The translations under genes were made by a program, and so were the position numbers. DNA of 64,000 nt from Thiolinea disciformis DSM 14473 (lineage in GTDB: Bacteria; Pseudomonadota; Gammaproteobacteria; Thiotrichales; Thiotrichaceae): contig NZ_AQVE01000012.1 in assembly GCF_000371925.1 (NCBI RefSeq), positions 1-64,000 on the forward strand. Direction: 5' to 3'. Numbering within the stretch: position 1 is the stretch's first letter; each line of letters starts with the position of its first letter. Of this stretch, positions 35,631 to 44,173 are shown one piece after another. The notes under the pieces were generated by a model. The model saw nothing but the letters and a program-made list of their open reading frames with translations. It made no database searches and was not told where the DNA came from.

Positions 35631-36749
35631 ATGAATAATAGATTTGATTTATTTAAAATCCGTGCAGAACGTCTGGCACATATCTTGGACACTCAATTTA
35701 AAGGTAGTAAGGAGGCATTGGCTCTAGAGGTAGGTTGTTCGGTCGGAGCAATTACACATTACTTAAATCCACATTCCGCCCGACCTTGCGTGGATAAAGC
35801 AGCAAAGCGTATTGAAAGAGCATTAAATTTAGAACCCCGCTCACTAAGCGAACCCCTACATGGCAAACGAGAAACTTATTACGTGGCAATCCACACCAAT
35901 GCTCAATATACGTATGAAATAGTAACTATGTTAAAAGCAGAGGAGTGTGTAAAAGAATGTGCGGCTGTCCTAGGGGACTTTGATATTTTTATTAAGGTGC
36001 AGGTTGAGAACTTTCGCTTTTTGGATACATTACTAGCCAAATTAGTCAAATTACCAGGGGTAAAGCGTAGCCATACCTATAAGGCAATAGAATCCCTACA
36101 CTGGCAACGCGAACAAGATCAAATGATGGACATACCGCCCAAAAATGAGAGACTCTATATACATAATGGCGTGGCGGATTTTATTTATCGTAAGCTCAAT
36201 CACTTGTTCGATGAAATAAAAATACTGGAAGAAGATCCTATCGTTATTAAAGACAATGATTTAATTAGCATTGAAAAACATAAACTACTTGATGGAACTA
36301 AAAAACTTATTCTGGCAACGCATCATTATCATGAAAGCCTAAGTAATTATGAAGACTTCTTAGAAAAAGAAAAAACCTTAATTCAGGAGGGAGTAAAATC
36401 ACGTAGAATTATTGTCATTCCTAATAATAATTATAAAATTAATTGGCCTAGCATTGAAACTAGATACAATCTTTTTCAAAAGATAGGATGCGAAGTTAGG
36501 CTAATAGTAGATAGTCAATGGATCAATTCAACAAAAAGCCCCATTTTTGAGAACTTCATTATTTTAGATAGTAATTTTGTTTGTATACGCAGCGAGAACA
36601 ACAAGGATGATGAAGATAATGGGCAGATTAGCATCCATCGCAATGTGGAAATTATAAAAATGTATATAGACACTTTTAACTCAAATTGGAAGAAATCCCA
36701 TAGCTATGAGCATTTTTTAGAGAAAATTTATCACCTAAGTAGAAAATAA
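35631..36749 (+). CDS. HTH regulator with AsnC/RAM-like domain and unknown C-terminal domain
   Basis: A 372-residue protein from the ATG at 35631; the in-frame extension to 35520 is rejected as it lacks family features. Residues 1-75 look like a lambda-type HTH (SKEALALEVGCSVGAITHYL). Residues ~83-155 resemble the AsnC/Lrp ligand-binding (RAM) fold: VLGDFDIFIKVQVENF then LPGVKRSHTYKAI. The last ~210 residues (LILATHHYHESLSNYE, RRIIVIPNNN, CEVRLIVDS) vaguely recall PLD-like sensor domains. Lower GC and a divergent position next to the LuxR/synthase pair suggest joint transfer and regulation. Confidence 0.6.
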   Translation: MNNRFDLFKIRAERLAHILDTQFKGSKEALALEVGCSVGAITHYLNPHSARPCVDKAAKRIERALNLEPRSLSEPLHGKRETYYVAIHTNAQYTYEIVTMLKAEECVKECAAVLGDFDIFIKVQVENFRFLDTLLAKLVKLPGVKRSHTYKAIESLHWQREQDQMMDIPPKNERLYIHNGVADFIYRKLNHLFDEIKILEEDPIVIKDNDLISIEKHKLLDGTKKLILATHHYHESLSNYEDFLEKEKTLIQEGVKSRRIIVIPNNNYKINWPSIETRYNLFQKIGCEVRLIVDSQWINSTKSPIFENFIILDSNFVCIRSENNKDDEDNGQISIHRNVEIIKMYIDTFNSNWKKSHSYEHFLEKIYHLSRK

Positions 36750-37346
36750 GATAATAATTTCTAAGAAAATAAATATAAAAAGCCAGCTTAACAAAACTTT
36801 ATTTTTAATAAAATTTCACTCAAAAAATAATTCTTTATGTAAATGAGTTTTATCTCATTCACATAAAGAAAAAATTTGTAGAGAGATTAGAAGGTCAACA
36901 AAAGATTAAACTTTTCTTAACTGGAGCTATATTAGCTCATACAATTATTTTATTTCAAGGTAGGAAAATACTCCAAGACTTGATTAAATATTAAGCAAGT
37001 CACTTGTGGCTTTACTAAATCTTTAAAAAAACCGCTTAACGCTTAGACTAGTGCTCATTATGTTTAATCGTGCAAGCAACGCCATTTTCCTGAATACATC
37101 TGACATCCTGTTCAATCTGATCTCACGATCAAGCATCTTGCCGTATGCCTAACCTTCACTGATATGAACCTTCAAATCCCCCCCTAACGCGAGCGCAGTT
37201 ACCTGCTGCGCTGGTGCTGAATCCAAAGTAGAACGATTAGCTAAGAGAACACGCTCATGTCATCCAATAAACCACGACACACGGCGACGAGGGGCGAGTG
37301 TCCCCCTCAGAACCATAGGTAATGACTGTAAAATGCACGCTAACTC
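36750..37346. other. Gene-free stretch
   Basis: About 600 bases, very AT-rich for the first half and more mixed later. A GC-rich hairpin GAGGGG/CCCCCTC is near 37291-37310. I saw no tRNA fold, no ORF with a ribosome binding site and no repeat family. It may be decayed DNA between the signalling locus and the oxidoreductase. Confidence 0.4.
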
Positions 37347-39431
37347 CTAAAACGCAAGTGCCTCAACCTGAACGAGACAATCATAATAGGTCGCAGCAGC
37401 GCCCATATCCGTCAACGCTTGACTAGAGACACCGTTACAGTTCTTCCCATCACGCGAATATTTACGCCACCAAATCGAAGGCGCTACCACTACACCTGGA
37501 CGCGCACGATCCGTGACCTGAGCCTTGGCTTGAAAACTGCCGCGTTTATTGAAAATGCGTACTGGCTGATCGGATTGAATGTTGCGTTCGGCTGCATCAT
37601 TGGGATGAAGTTCTAAGGTCGGCTCCAGCGTTTTCTTGCGCAAACTGTCCACATTAACAAACGAGCTATTCAAGAAATGTTGCTCTGGTGGTGAAATCAT
37701 CTGTAAAGGAAATTGCTTGGCTAGTTCTGGCTGGCTAAACACCGACTCATGCGGCTCAACGAAATTCGGCACAGGATCAATACCTTGCTGCATTAAGCTT
37801 TCTGAGAAAAACTCACACTTGCCAGACGCTGTCGGAAAACCACCCTTAGCAAAAGGTGGATTCGCCACGTTTAAGCGCTCCCAACCTTGAGTTTGCAAAG
37901 TCTCCCAGCGCATTTGGTTCGTATATTCATGCTCCCAGTGCACCGCATCGCGCATAATGCTTTCGTCATCCGCTTGTAGTGCTGCATCTGCTAGTCCCAT
38001 CTGTGCTGCCAACAAACGAAAAATCTCACTATTAGGCTTACATTCGCCCAAAGGCGCAATGGCGGCCTGATTCTTCATCAGATAATAGTGCCCATAAGCC
38101 TTATGCAAATCCTCGTGCTCAAATTGAGTCGTCGCTGGCAAAATAATATCCGCATAATCGGCCGTATCGGTTTGGAACTGCTCAATCACCACTGTGAATA
38201 AATCATCACGTTTAAAACCAGCGACCACTTTTTCACTATCGGGCAAAATCGCCAAGGGATTGCAGTTGTACACAATAACCGCTTCAACTTTTGCGCCGAA
38301 CTTCGCATCGCCCTGCTGCAATAAAGCATCGCCAAATTGGCTAAGATTAATTGTGCGTGGTTTTTTACCCTCTGGCCATAAATCGGTACGCTCCAGACTG
38401 GCTGTGTCCATAGGAAACATGCCCGACGTTGACATTAAATGCCCACCTGCAGCATGACGCCATGCACCAATCAAGGCAGGAATGCAAGCAATGGCACGTA
38501 CTGCATTACCGCCACCACGTACACGCTGCATCCCATAGCCCGCTTTGATTAAAACAGGCTGTTGTGCTTGTATGGCCGTTTGACCAATGACTGCGCCTAA
38601 TTGCTCTATTTGCTCAACACTAAGGCTACAAATTTGCGCGGCTTTCTCAGGTGGGAAATCAGCAGCGCGTTGTTTGAGTGCCTCGAACCCCAAGGTATAA
38701 TGATTAATGTAATCGCGATCCAACCAATTGTCGCGAATCAGAATATGAATCAAGGCTAAGGCCAGAGCGCCATCAGTTCCGGGTAAAGGGGCTAGGTGGT
38801 GATCACACTTTTGTGCAGTCAAGGAGCGATGCGGATCAATTGCAATTAAGGTAGCACCTTGACGCTGCGCTGCTTGAGCTCGCCGCCAAAAATGCACCCC
38901 ACAAACGACTGGATTACTCCCCCAAATTAGAATTAAGCGCGCATTTTGGACTTGCTCTAAATCCGTTCCAACTCCCGCTCCCAAGGTTGCTTTTAAAGCC
39001 GCAGCACCCGCACTAGCACATACCGTTCTATCTAATAAGGAAGCACCCAATTTATTAAAAAAGCGCGCAGCCATGCCTTCTTTTTGCACAATGCCCATGG
39101 TTCCACCATAACTACAGGGTACGATGGCCTCGGGGTTACGGACTGCAATAGATTTTAATTGCTCAGCAATGCTAGCTAATGCTTCCTCCCATGAAATGCG
39201 CTCAAATTTTCCCTCCCCTTTTCGACCAACGCGCCGCAAGGGGGTCATCAAACGCTCAGGATGATAAACGCGATCTAAGTAGCGCGAGACTTTGGTACAC
39301 AACACACCATCCGTCGTAGGATGCTGTGGATTGCCTTGGACTTTAATGGCACGACCTGACTCATCCACATTCACTTGGATGGAGCAGGTATCAGGACAAT
39401 CATGTGGGCATACAATATGGAAAGTTTTCAT
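37347..39431 (-). CDS. Molybdopterin oxidoreductase, DMSO reductase family
   Basis: A 694-residue soluble oxidoreductase. The N-terminal [4Fe-4S] site has C8, C12, C16 and C45 (CPHDCPDTC and GVLCTKV). The molybdopterin region includes ARLILIWGSNPVVCG and VVIEQFQTDTADYADIILPATTQFEHEDL, and the C-terminal nucleotide-binding domain contains RIFNKRGSFQAKAQVTDRARPGVVVAPS. No signal peptide, iron-sulfur or membrane subunit is encoded next to it, so it probably works alone in the cytoplasm. The substrate is unknown. A weak ribosome binding site precedes the ATG. Confidence 0.85.
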   Translation of the reverse strand: MKTFHIVCPHDCPDTCSIQVNVDESGRAIKVQGNPQHPTTDGVLCTKVSRYLDRVYHPERLMTPLRRVGRKGEGKFERISWEEALASIAEQLKSIAVRNPEAIVPCSYGGTMGIVQKEGMAARFFNKLGASLLDRTVCASAGAAALKATLGAGVGTDLEQVQNARLILIWGSNPVVCGVHFWRRAQAAQRQGATLIAIDPHRSLTAQKCDHHLAPLPGTDGALALALIHILIRDNWLDRDYINHYTLGFEALKQRAADFPPEKAAQICSLSVEQIEQLGAVIGQTAIQAQQPVLIKAGYGMQRVRGGGNAVRAIACIPALIGAWRHAAGGHLMSTSGMFPMDTASLERTDLWPEGKKPRTINLSQFGDALLQQGDAKFGAKVEAVIVYNCNPLAILPDSEKVVAGFKRDDLFTVVIEQFQTDTADYADIILPATTQFEHEDLHKAYGHYYLMKNQAAIAPLGECKPNSEIFRLLAAQMGLADAALQADDESIMRDAVHWEHEYTNQMRWETLQTQGWERLNVANPPFAKGGFPTASGKCEFFSESLMQQGIDPVPNFVEPHESVFSQPELAKQFPLQMISPPEQHFLNSSFVNVDSLRKKTLEPTLELHPNDAAERNIQSDQPVRIFNKRGSFQAKAQVTDRARPGVVVAPSIWWRKYSRDGKNCNGVSSQALTDMGAAATYYDCLVQVEALAF

Positions 39432-39566
39432 GCTAGCCGCTCAAGGTATATCTAAGGAGATAGAGCGTACAGATTATCACCCAACGCTACCCGCAACCAG
39501 TCTATTTCTTGTAAACTAATGGGCGAGAGGGAAGTGGAGTACCTGTGTAATCGGAGGACGAGGTAT

Positions 39567-40037
39567 ATGTGTGAAATAACTTTTTACTATCATCAACAAT
39601 GGCCTTGTTTACCCTACGAGGTTCTGGATGAATGTATTCGTCACCACCAAGAACATAGCCTCACTTCAGAATTTAATGAATTTTCGATTGATGTTTATGC
39701 GCTCGGCGACGACCCAGAATCCCGTGTGGTTGCTATTGACTTTGATAATACTATTACTGCTGATCCAGATTTTTATACGCAGTTAATTAATTGCCTACGC
39801 AAACGCGGTTGCAAACCCGTTGTCTGTACGATTCGCGAAGGTGATCAAGAAGACATGCAAAAGATCTGTAGCGTTTTGAAAGGCACAGAAATTGACATTT
39901 ATACTTCTAACGGCCAGTGCAAACGCGATTATTTAAAGCAGCTTGGTGTCAAAGTAGGTCTATGGATTGATGATTTTTTTCCGGCTATCGCTAATGCTGG
40001 CGATACCTTTTGGATAAGAAACGGAATCAATTTTTAA
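39567..40037 (+). CDS. HAD-like small protein
   Basis: A 156-residue protein starting at the ATG at 39567, which has GGAGG 9 bases upstream and another GAGG close to it. The sequence VVAIDFDNTITADPDFYTQLI carries HAD motif I (DFDNT). VVCTIREGDQEDM and LGVKVGLWIDDFFPAIANAGD suit motifs II-IV, the last with DD. It probably hydrolyses a phosphate bond. The ~55-residue N-terminal segment is unlike HAD proteins. One base separates it from the next gene, so the pair is translated together. Confidence 0.6.
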   Translation: MCEITFYYHQQWPCLPYEVLDECIRHHQEHSLTSEFNEFSIDVYALGDDPESRVVAIDFDNTITADPDFYTQLINCLRKRGCKPVVCTIREGDQEDMQKICSVLKGTEIDIYTSNGQCKRDYLKQLGVKVGLWIDDFFPAIANAGDTFWIRNGINF

Positions 40038-40038
40038 A

Positions 40039-40698
40039 ATGGACATGAGCGAAAAGTTCCTGCGCTGCCTTGTGGATGGCAAGTTTGAGCGCATGGAATG
40101 CCCACAGTGTGAAAACACTTTTTTAACTAATGTGTATGCGATGGAATGCAATGAGACTAGCGGTACATTGCAACTATTTTGCGAAAAATGCCGCAAAGCT
40201 TTCCTCGCCGATTTGAATAGCCCAAGCGGTCGGCAGTATGTGATCCTAGAGAAATATGCGCTAGGTTTAGAATATTTCAAAGACGCGATTAGAGCGGAGC
40301 AATTAAAGAATATTCCCTTTATTCGCCGTGTGGGTGTACTAGACGAAAACGACCATATTCTTGACCCCAGTTCCATTTGCTTATTCACTCATGATGAGCC
40401 CGAATTTCGCCTAATTTATATCATGGAGCGACTGGAGCATCTCGATGATGAAGATGTGGCCTTCTTCAATGAATCCGTCCATGAAATCGATTGGATGGCT
40501 GAAGCAGAGCGTGAGCGGGTCTACGGCTGGGTATCGGAGCGCTATAATCAATCGTTAGCCGAGGATATTCGCAAACTTTATCACTACTACCTGCAACACA
40601 AAGACTTTTTGGCGTGGGACTTGCATGGCAATAATTTAATGCGCCGTGCAGATACGAAAGAAATTGTCATTATGGATCCCTACACCCTACGCACCTAA
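40039..40698 (+). CDS. Kinase-like protein with zinc ribbon
   Basis: A 219-residue protein. Near the N-terminus, CPQC and CEKC make a probable zinc site. The C-terminus has DFLAWDLHGNNLMRRADT followed by IVIMDPY, similar to the catalytic loop (D-x-H-x-x-N) and DFG-like metal motif of kinase-fold proteins, as also seen in phage-encoded kinases. No glycine-rich loop is recognisable, so activity is uncertain. It follows the HAD-like gene by one base. The gene pair may be phage-derived. Confidence 0.5.
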   Translation: MDMSEKFLRCLVDGKFERMECPQCENTFLTNVYAMECNETSGTLQLFCEKCRKAFLADLNSPSGRQYVILEKYALGLEYFKDAIRAEQLKNIPFIRRVGVLDENDHILDPSSICLFTHDEPEFRLIYIMERLEHLDDEDVAFFNESVHEIDWMAEAERERVYGWVSERYNQSLAEDIRKLYHYYLQHKDFLAWDLHGNNLMRRADTKEIVIMDPYTLRT

Positions 40699-41027
40699 AT
40701 AATTCGACCCAGTTGGCATTTCAATAGAGGTGCTAACTGCGGCTGATAAAACCATGCTGCAGGCGCCCACTCATCATAATAAGGATTGTTAGAGATTTTG
40801 GTATAAGCTACCACTCCCTTCGGAGTCAGTTTCGCATGAAACGATTTGGAACCTGCTGGGGTACGATCCAACTCCACTGTCCATGCCCCTAGCTCAGGAT
40901 TCACGAAAGAACGTGGATCATTAGCGGGATAACGTGGATTCTGATAAGCACTCAAAAGGCTGGCTTGGCGAATTTCATCGGGTGTACTCGGCCGTACATA
41001 TGCTTTGGGTACTTGTTGAATGAGCAT
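40695..41027 (-). CDS. Hypothetical protein
   Basis: A 110-residue soluble protein from the ATG at 41027, preceded by AGGAG 8 bases earlier. It contains AYQNPRYPANDPRSFVNPELG and SFHAKLTPKGVVAYTKISNN. I do not recognise a family. Its stop overlaps the convergent kinase-like gene by 4 bases, and it lies just left of the integrative element. Confidence 0.5.
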   Translation of the reverse strand: MLIQQVPKAYVRPSTPDEIRQASLLSAYQNPRYPANDPRSFVNPELGAWTVELDRTPAGSKSFHAKLTPKGVVAYTKISNNPYYDEWAPAAWFYQPQLAPLLKCQLGRII

Positions 41028-41262
41028 AGCTAACACTCCTGTTGTGCATCCTTGCATTCGTTATTTAGCGATAAATCGTTCAAAGCCTGTAGGCTAAAAA
41101 AGACAAATGGAGTGACTTTGCGGCATGAAAGGTGCTTGTTTATTAAGCTTCTCCCTCTTTTATTAGTGATTAGGCTTATAACAGCACCAAGACAGTTTAG
41201 GTGTCGGTAGGGGATAAATTAAAAAAGTAGCAGCAATAAAAAAGCCCTGTAAACTATTCATT
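41028..41262. other. Left flank of the element
   Basis: About 235 bases of AT-rich non-coding DNA between the hypothetical gene and the element's left repeat. The last part (AAAGCCC...GGCTTT, 41241-41273) is a hairpin homologous to the tRNA-Lys terminator at 50246-50278, and is probably the original chromosomal terminator of that tRNA. Confidence 0.5.
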
Positions 41263-41324
41263 TACAAGGCTTTAGTATGAAGTGGGTCGTATGCGATTCG
41301 AACGCATGACCACCTGATTAAAAG
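41263..41324. repeat. Left attachment repeat (tRNA-Lys 3' fragment)
   Basis: 62 bases identical to 50268-50329. It includes 42 bases of the tRNA 3' part on the minus strand, from the anticodon loop to the discriminator. Identity breaks after AAAAG, so crossover was at or before the anticodon loop. Confidence 0.92.
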
Positions 41325-41564
41325 GCACATCTGAAATTTAATAGACCTTTATTAATCAGTCACTTACTGCTTTCCACACTCGCTAAAAGTGATACAACGC
41401 TAGTTAATAGCGTGTAGTTTGCTTTTGAGCTGGCACAAATCTGGCACGCACTATAGCTAATCTATTTAAAGTAGTTGGCAGCCCTTCATAATGCCTTATA
41501 ATTAGCCGATTCATGGTTGATAAAATTTCAACCACCCTCCACTTTACTCCCCCAGAAGTCACTC

Positions 41565-43034
41565 ATGTTTGAACAAACCTTTAAAAATATTGATGATGTT
41601 TTGTGGAAAGAAGCGGGCTGCTCCTCTGAACTAGACTATGCCGAGCAAAGCTCTTGGATTTTGTTTTTAAAGTATTTGGATGATCTGGAAAAAGAGTACG
41701 AACAAGAAGCCCAGCTTAACGAGGATGACTATACCTATATCCTTGATGAAGACTATCAATGGTCAACGTGGGCAGCGCCTAAGAATGACAAGGGTGAACT
41801 CGACCGTGATAAAGCACTGACAGGCAAAGACTTAATCCGCTTTGTGGAAGATAAGCTGTTTCCTTATCTGCGCGAATTTAAGCAAAGTGCTGAAAATGCC
41901 AATACCATTGAATATAAAATCGGCGAAATCTTTAGCGAAATTAAAAATAAGTTTAATAGTGGTTATTCGCTGCGCGATGTATTGGATTTAGTCGATACCT
42001 TGAAATTTGGTTCGCATGAAGCGAAACATGAACTCTCTAGTTTATACGAAACACGCATTAAGAATATGGGCAATGCGGGACGCAATGGCGGCGAATATTA
42101 CACCCCGCGCCCGCTGATCCGCGCCATGATTCAAGTCACTAAGCCCGTGATTGGGGAAAAGATTTATGACGGGGCTTGTGGTTCAGCTGGATTCTTGTGT
42201 GAGTCCTATCAATACCTGCGTTATGACGCGCAAGGCAATAGTGCTGACCTCAGTACCGATCAATTAAACACATTACAAAGCAAAACGCTGTACGGTAAGG
42301 AAAAGAAAAGCCTTGCGTATGTGTTGGCGATTATGAATTTGATTCTGCATGGGGTGGATGCGCCGAATATTATTCACACCAATACCCTGTCCGAGAATAT
42401 TGCCGATGTGCAGGAAAAAGACCGCTATCATGTGGTATTAGCCAATCCGCCGTTTGGCGGCAAAGAACGCAGCGAGATACAACAAAACTTTCCGATTAAA
42501 ACGGGGGAAACCGCGTTTTTATTCCTACAGCACTTTATGAAATATTTGAAGGCACATGGACGCGCGGCAATTGTTATTAAAAATACCTTTCTCTCTAATT
42601 CGGATAATGCCTCGAAAGCCTTACGCCAAGAGCTATTGGAAAACTTTAATCTGCACACGATTTTAGATTGTCCGAGCGGTACGTTCTTGGGAGCTGGCGT
42701 TAAAACGGTAGTGCTGTTTTTTAAGAAAGGTGAACCGACGCAAAACATTTGGTATTACCAGCTTGACCCGAAGCGCAGTTTAGGCAAAACCAATCCGCTG
42801 AATGACAACGATTTAAAGGAGTTTGTGGAACTACAAGCAAGCTTTGCAGCGTCGGAACAATCATGGTCGGTGGCTATTGCCAGTGTGGATAAGACGACGT
42901 TTGATTTGTCGGTAAAGAATCCGAATAAGAATGAAGAAGTGGTATTACGCGACCCGCAAACGATTTTAGATGAGATTGCGGCATTAGATAAGGAAAGCGC
43001 TGAGGTGTTGGATGTGATTCGGGGGTTGTTGTGA
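41565..43034 (+). CDS. hsdM: Type I restriction-modification methyltransferase subunit
   Basis: A 489-residue N6-adenine methyltransferase. Its N-terminal HsdM domain (MFEQTFKNIDDVLWKEAG) is followed by GGEYYTPRPLIRAMI, SAM motif DGACGSAGFLC near residue 200, and catalytic NPPFGG at about 291-296. It methylates the target sequence recognised by HsdS. The ATG at 41565 fits the family start; an earlier TTG at 41517 does not. It overlaps hsdS by 4 bases. Confidence 0.93.
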   Translation: MFEQTFKNIDDVLWKEAGCSSELDYAEQSSWILFLKYLDDLEKEYEQEAQLNEDDYTYILDEDYQWSTWAAPKNDKGELDRDKALTGKDLIRFVEDKLFPYLREFKQSAENANTIEYKIGEIFSEIKNKFNSGYSLRDVLDLVDTLKFGSHEAKHELSSLYETRIKNMGNAGRNGGEYYTPRPLIRAMIQVTKPVIGEKIYDGACGSAGFLCESYQYLRYDAQGNSADLSTDQLNTLQSKTLYGKEKKSLAYVLAIMNLILHGVDAPNIIHTNTLSENIADVQEKDRYHVVLANPPFGGKERSEIQQNFPIKTGETAFLFLQHFMKYLKAHGRAAIVIKNTFLSNSDNASKALRQELLENFNLHTILDCPSGTFLGAGVKTVVLFFKKGEPTQNIWYYQLDPKRSLGKTNPLNDNDLKEFVELQASFAASEQSWSVAIASVDKTTFDLSVKNPNKNEEVVLRDPQTILDEIAALDKESAEVLDVIRGLL

Positions 43035-44173
43035 GTAATTGGAATTACAAACCCTTAGGAGAAGTATGCGATGTTATAGGTGGTGGAACACCATCCAAAG
43101 AAAATCCAATTTTCTACACTGGCGATATTCCTTGGGCAACGGTAAGAGATATGAAATCTGATATTCTATCTCAAACAGAATTTTGTATTACTGGAGAAGC
43201 TGTTAGAGCAAGCCCTACAAATATTATTAAAGCTAATAATGTTATAATTGCTACTAGAGTTGGTTTAGGAAAAGTATGTTTACTTAACCAAGATACCGCA
43301 ATTAACCAAGATTTGCGCGGTATTATTCCTAAAAGTTTAGATTTTCTTATAGTGCCCTTTTTATACTGGTGGCTTAAAAGCATTGCTCCACAAATTATTG
43401 AGGCAGGAACGGGAGCTACAGTTCAAGGAGTAAAACTTCCTTTTATAAAATCGCTTCCTATTCCATTACCAAGCCCAAAAGAACAAAAACGCATTGTCGC
43501 TATTTTAGATGAAGCCTTCGTAGGTATTAACCAAGCGATTGCCAATACGGAAAAGAATCTGGCGAATGCGCGGGAGTTGTTTGATAGCTATTTAGAGTCG
43601 ACCTCTCACAATAAAAAACCTCTAGGCAATTTCGTTAATATCAAAACAGGCAAACTTGATGCTAATGCAGCAGTAGTAAATGGTATTTATCCATTTTTTA
43701 CTTGTTCAAGAGAGATTTATCAGATAGACAATTTTGCTTTTGACTGTGAGGCTGTCTTATTAGCTGGCAATAATGCCTCTGGTGACTTTAATGTGAAGCA
43801 TTTTAGAGGAAAGTTTAATGCCTACCAACGTACCTATGTAATTACTATTAAGAACGAGAAAGAGTTGCTCTATAGATTCTTATACTATCAATTAATAAAA
43901 AGCCTCAAAGAGCTAAAAAATAAATCTGTTGGTGCTGGTACTAAATTTCTTAAGCTAGGAATGATCCAAAACTTAGAGATTGATATTCCTCCTATAACAT
44001 TACAGCAAAATATCTTAGATAAATTAGAAAATCTATCTATTGGAACTGCAAACTTAATAACCATATACCAACAAAAACTCCAAGCCCTAGCCGAATTAAA
44101 ACAATCCCTCCTGCAAAAAGCCTTTAGTGGCGAACTCACCGCTAACAACGTGGACAAACTGGTGAACCCATGA
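43031..44173 (+). CDS. hsdS: Type I restriction specificity subunit
   Basis: A 380-residue subunit with two target recognition domains separated by conserved helical spacers. The first TRD region starts NWNYKPLGEVCDVIGGG and its spacer is PSPKEQKRIVAILDEAF. The second begins KKPLGNFVNIKTGKL and ends with a similar helix (LQQNILDKLENL). It starts with GTG inside the hsdM stop. It is visibly more AT-rich than hsdM and hsdR, consistent with a domain exchange. Sequence specificity cannot be read from sequence. Confidence 0.92.
   Translation: MSNWNYKPLGEVCDVIGGGTPSKENPIFYTGDIPWATVRDMKSDILSQTEFCITGEAVRASPTNIIKANNVIIATRVGLGKVCLLNQDTAINQDLRGIIPKSLDFLIVPFLYWWLKSIAPQIIEAGTGATVQGVKLPFIKSLPIPLPSPKEQKRIVAILDEAFVGINQAIANTEKNLANARELFDSYLESTSHNKKPLGNFVNIKTGKLDANAAVVNGIYPFFTCSREIYQIDNFAFDCEAVLLAGNNASGDFNVKHFRGKFNAYQRTYVITIKNEKELLYRFLYYQLIKSLKELKNKSVGAGTKFLKLGMIQNLEIDIPPITLQQNILDKLENLSIGTANLITIYQQKLQALAELKQSLLQKAFSGELTANNVDKLVNP

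Noticed and set aside
37282-37312. GC-rich hairpin considered as a small RNA or tRNA
   Set aside because: No tRNA arms or conserved RNA motif could be recognised.
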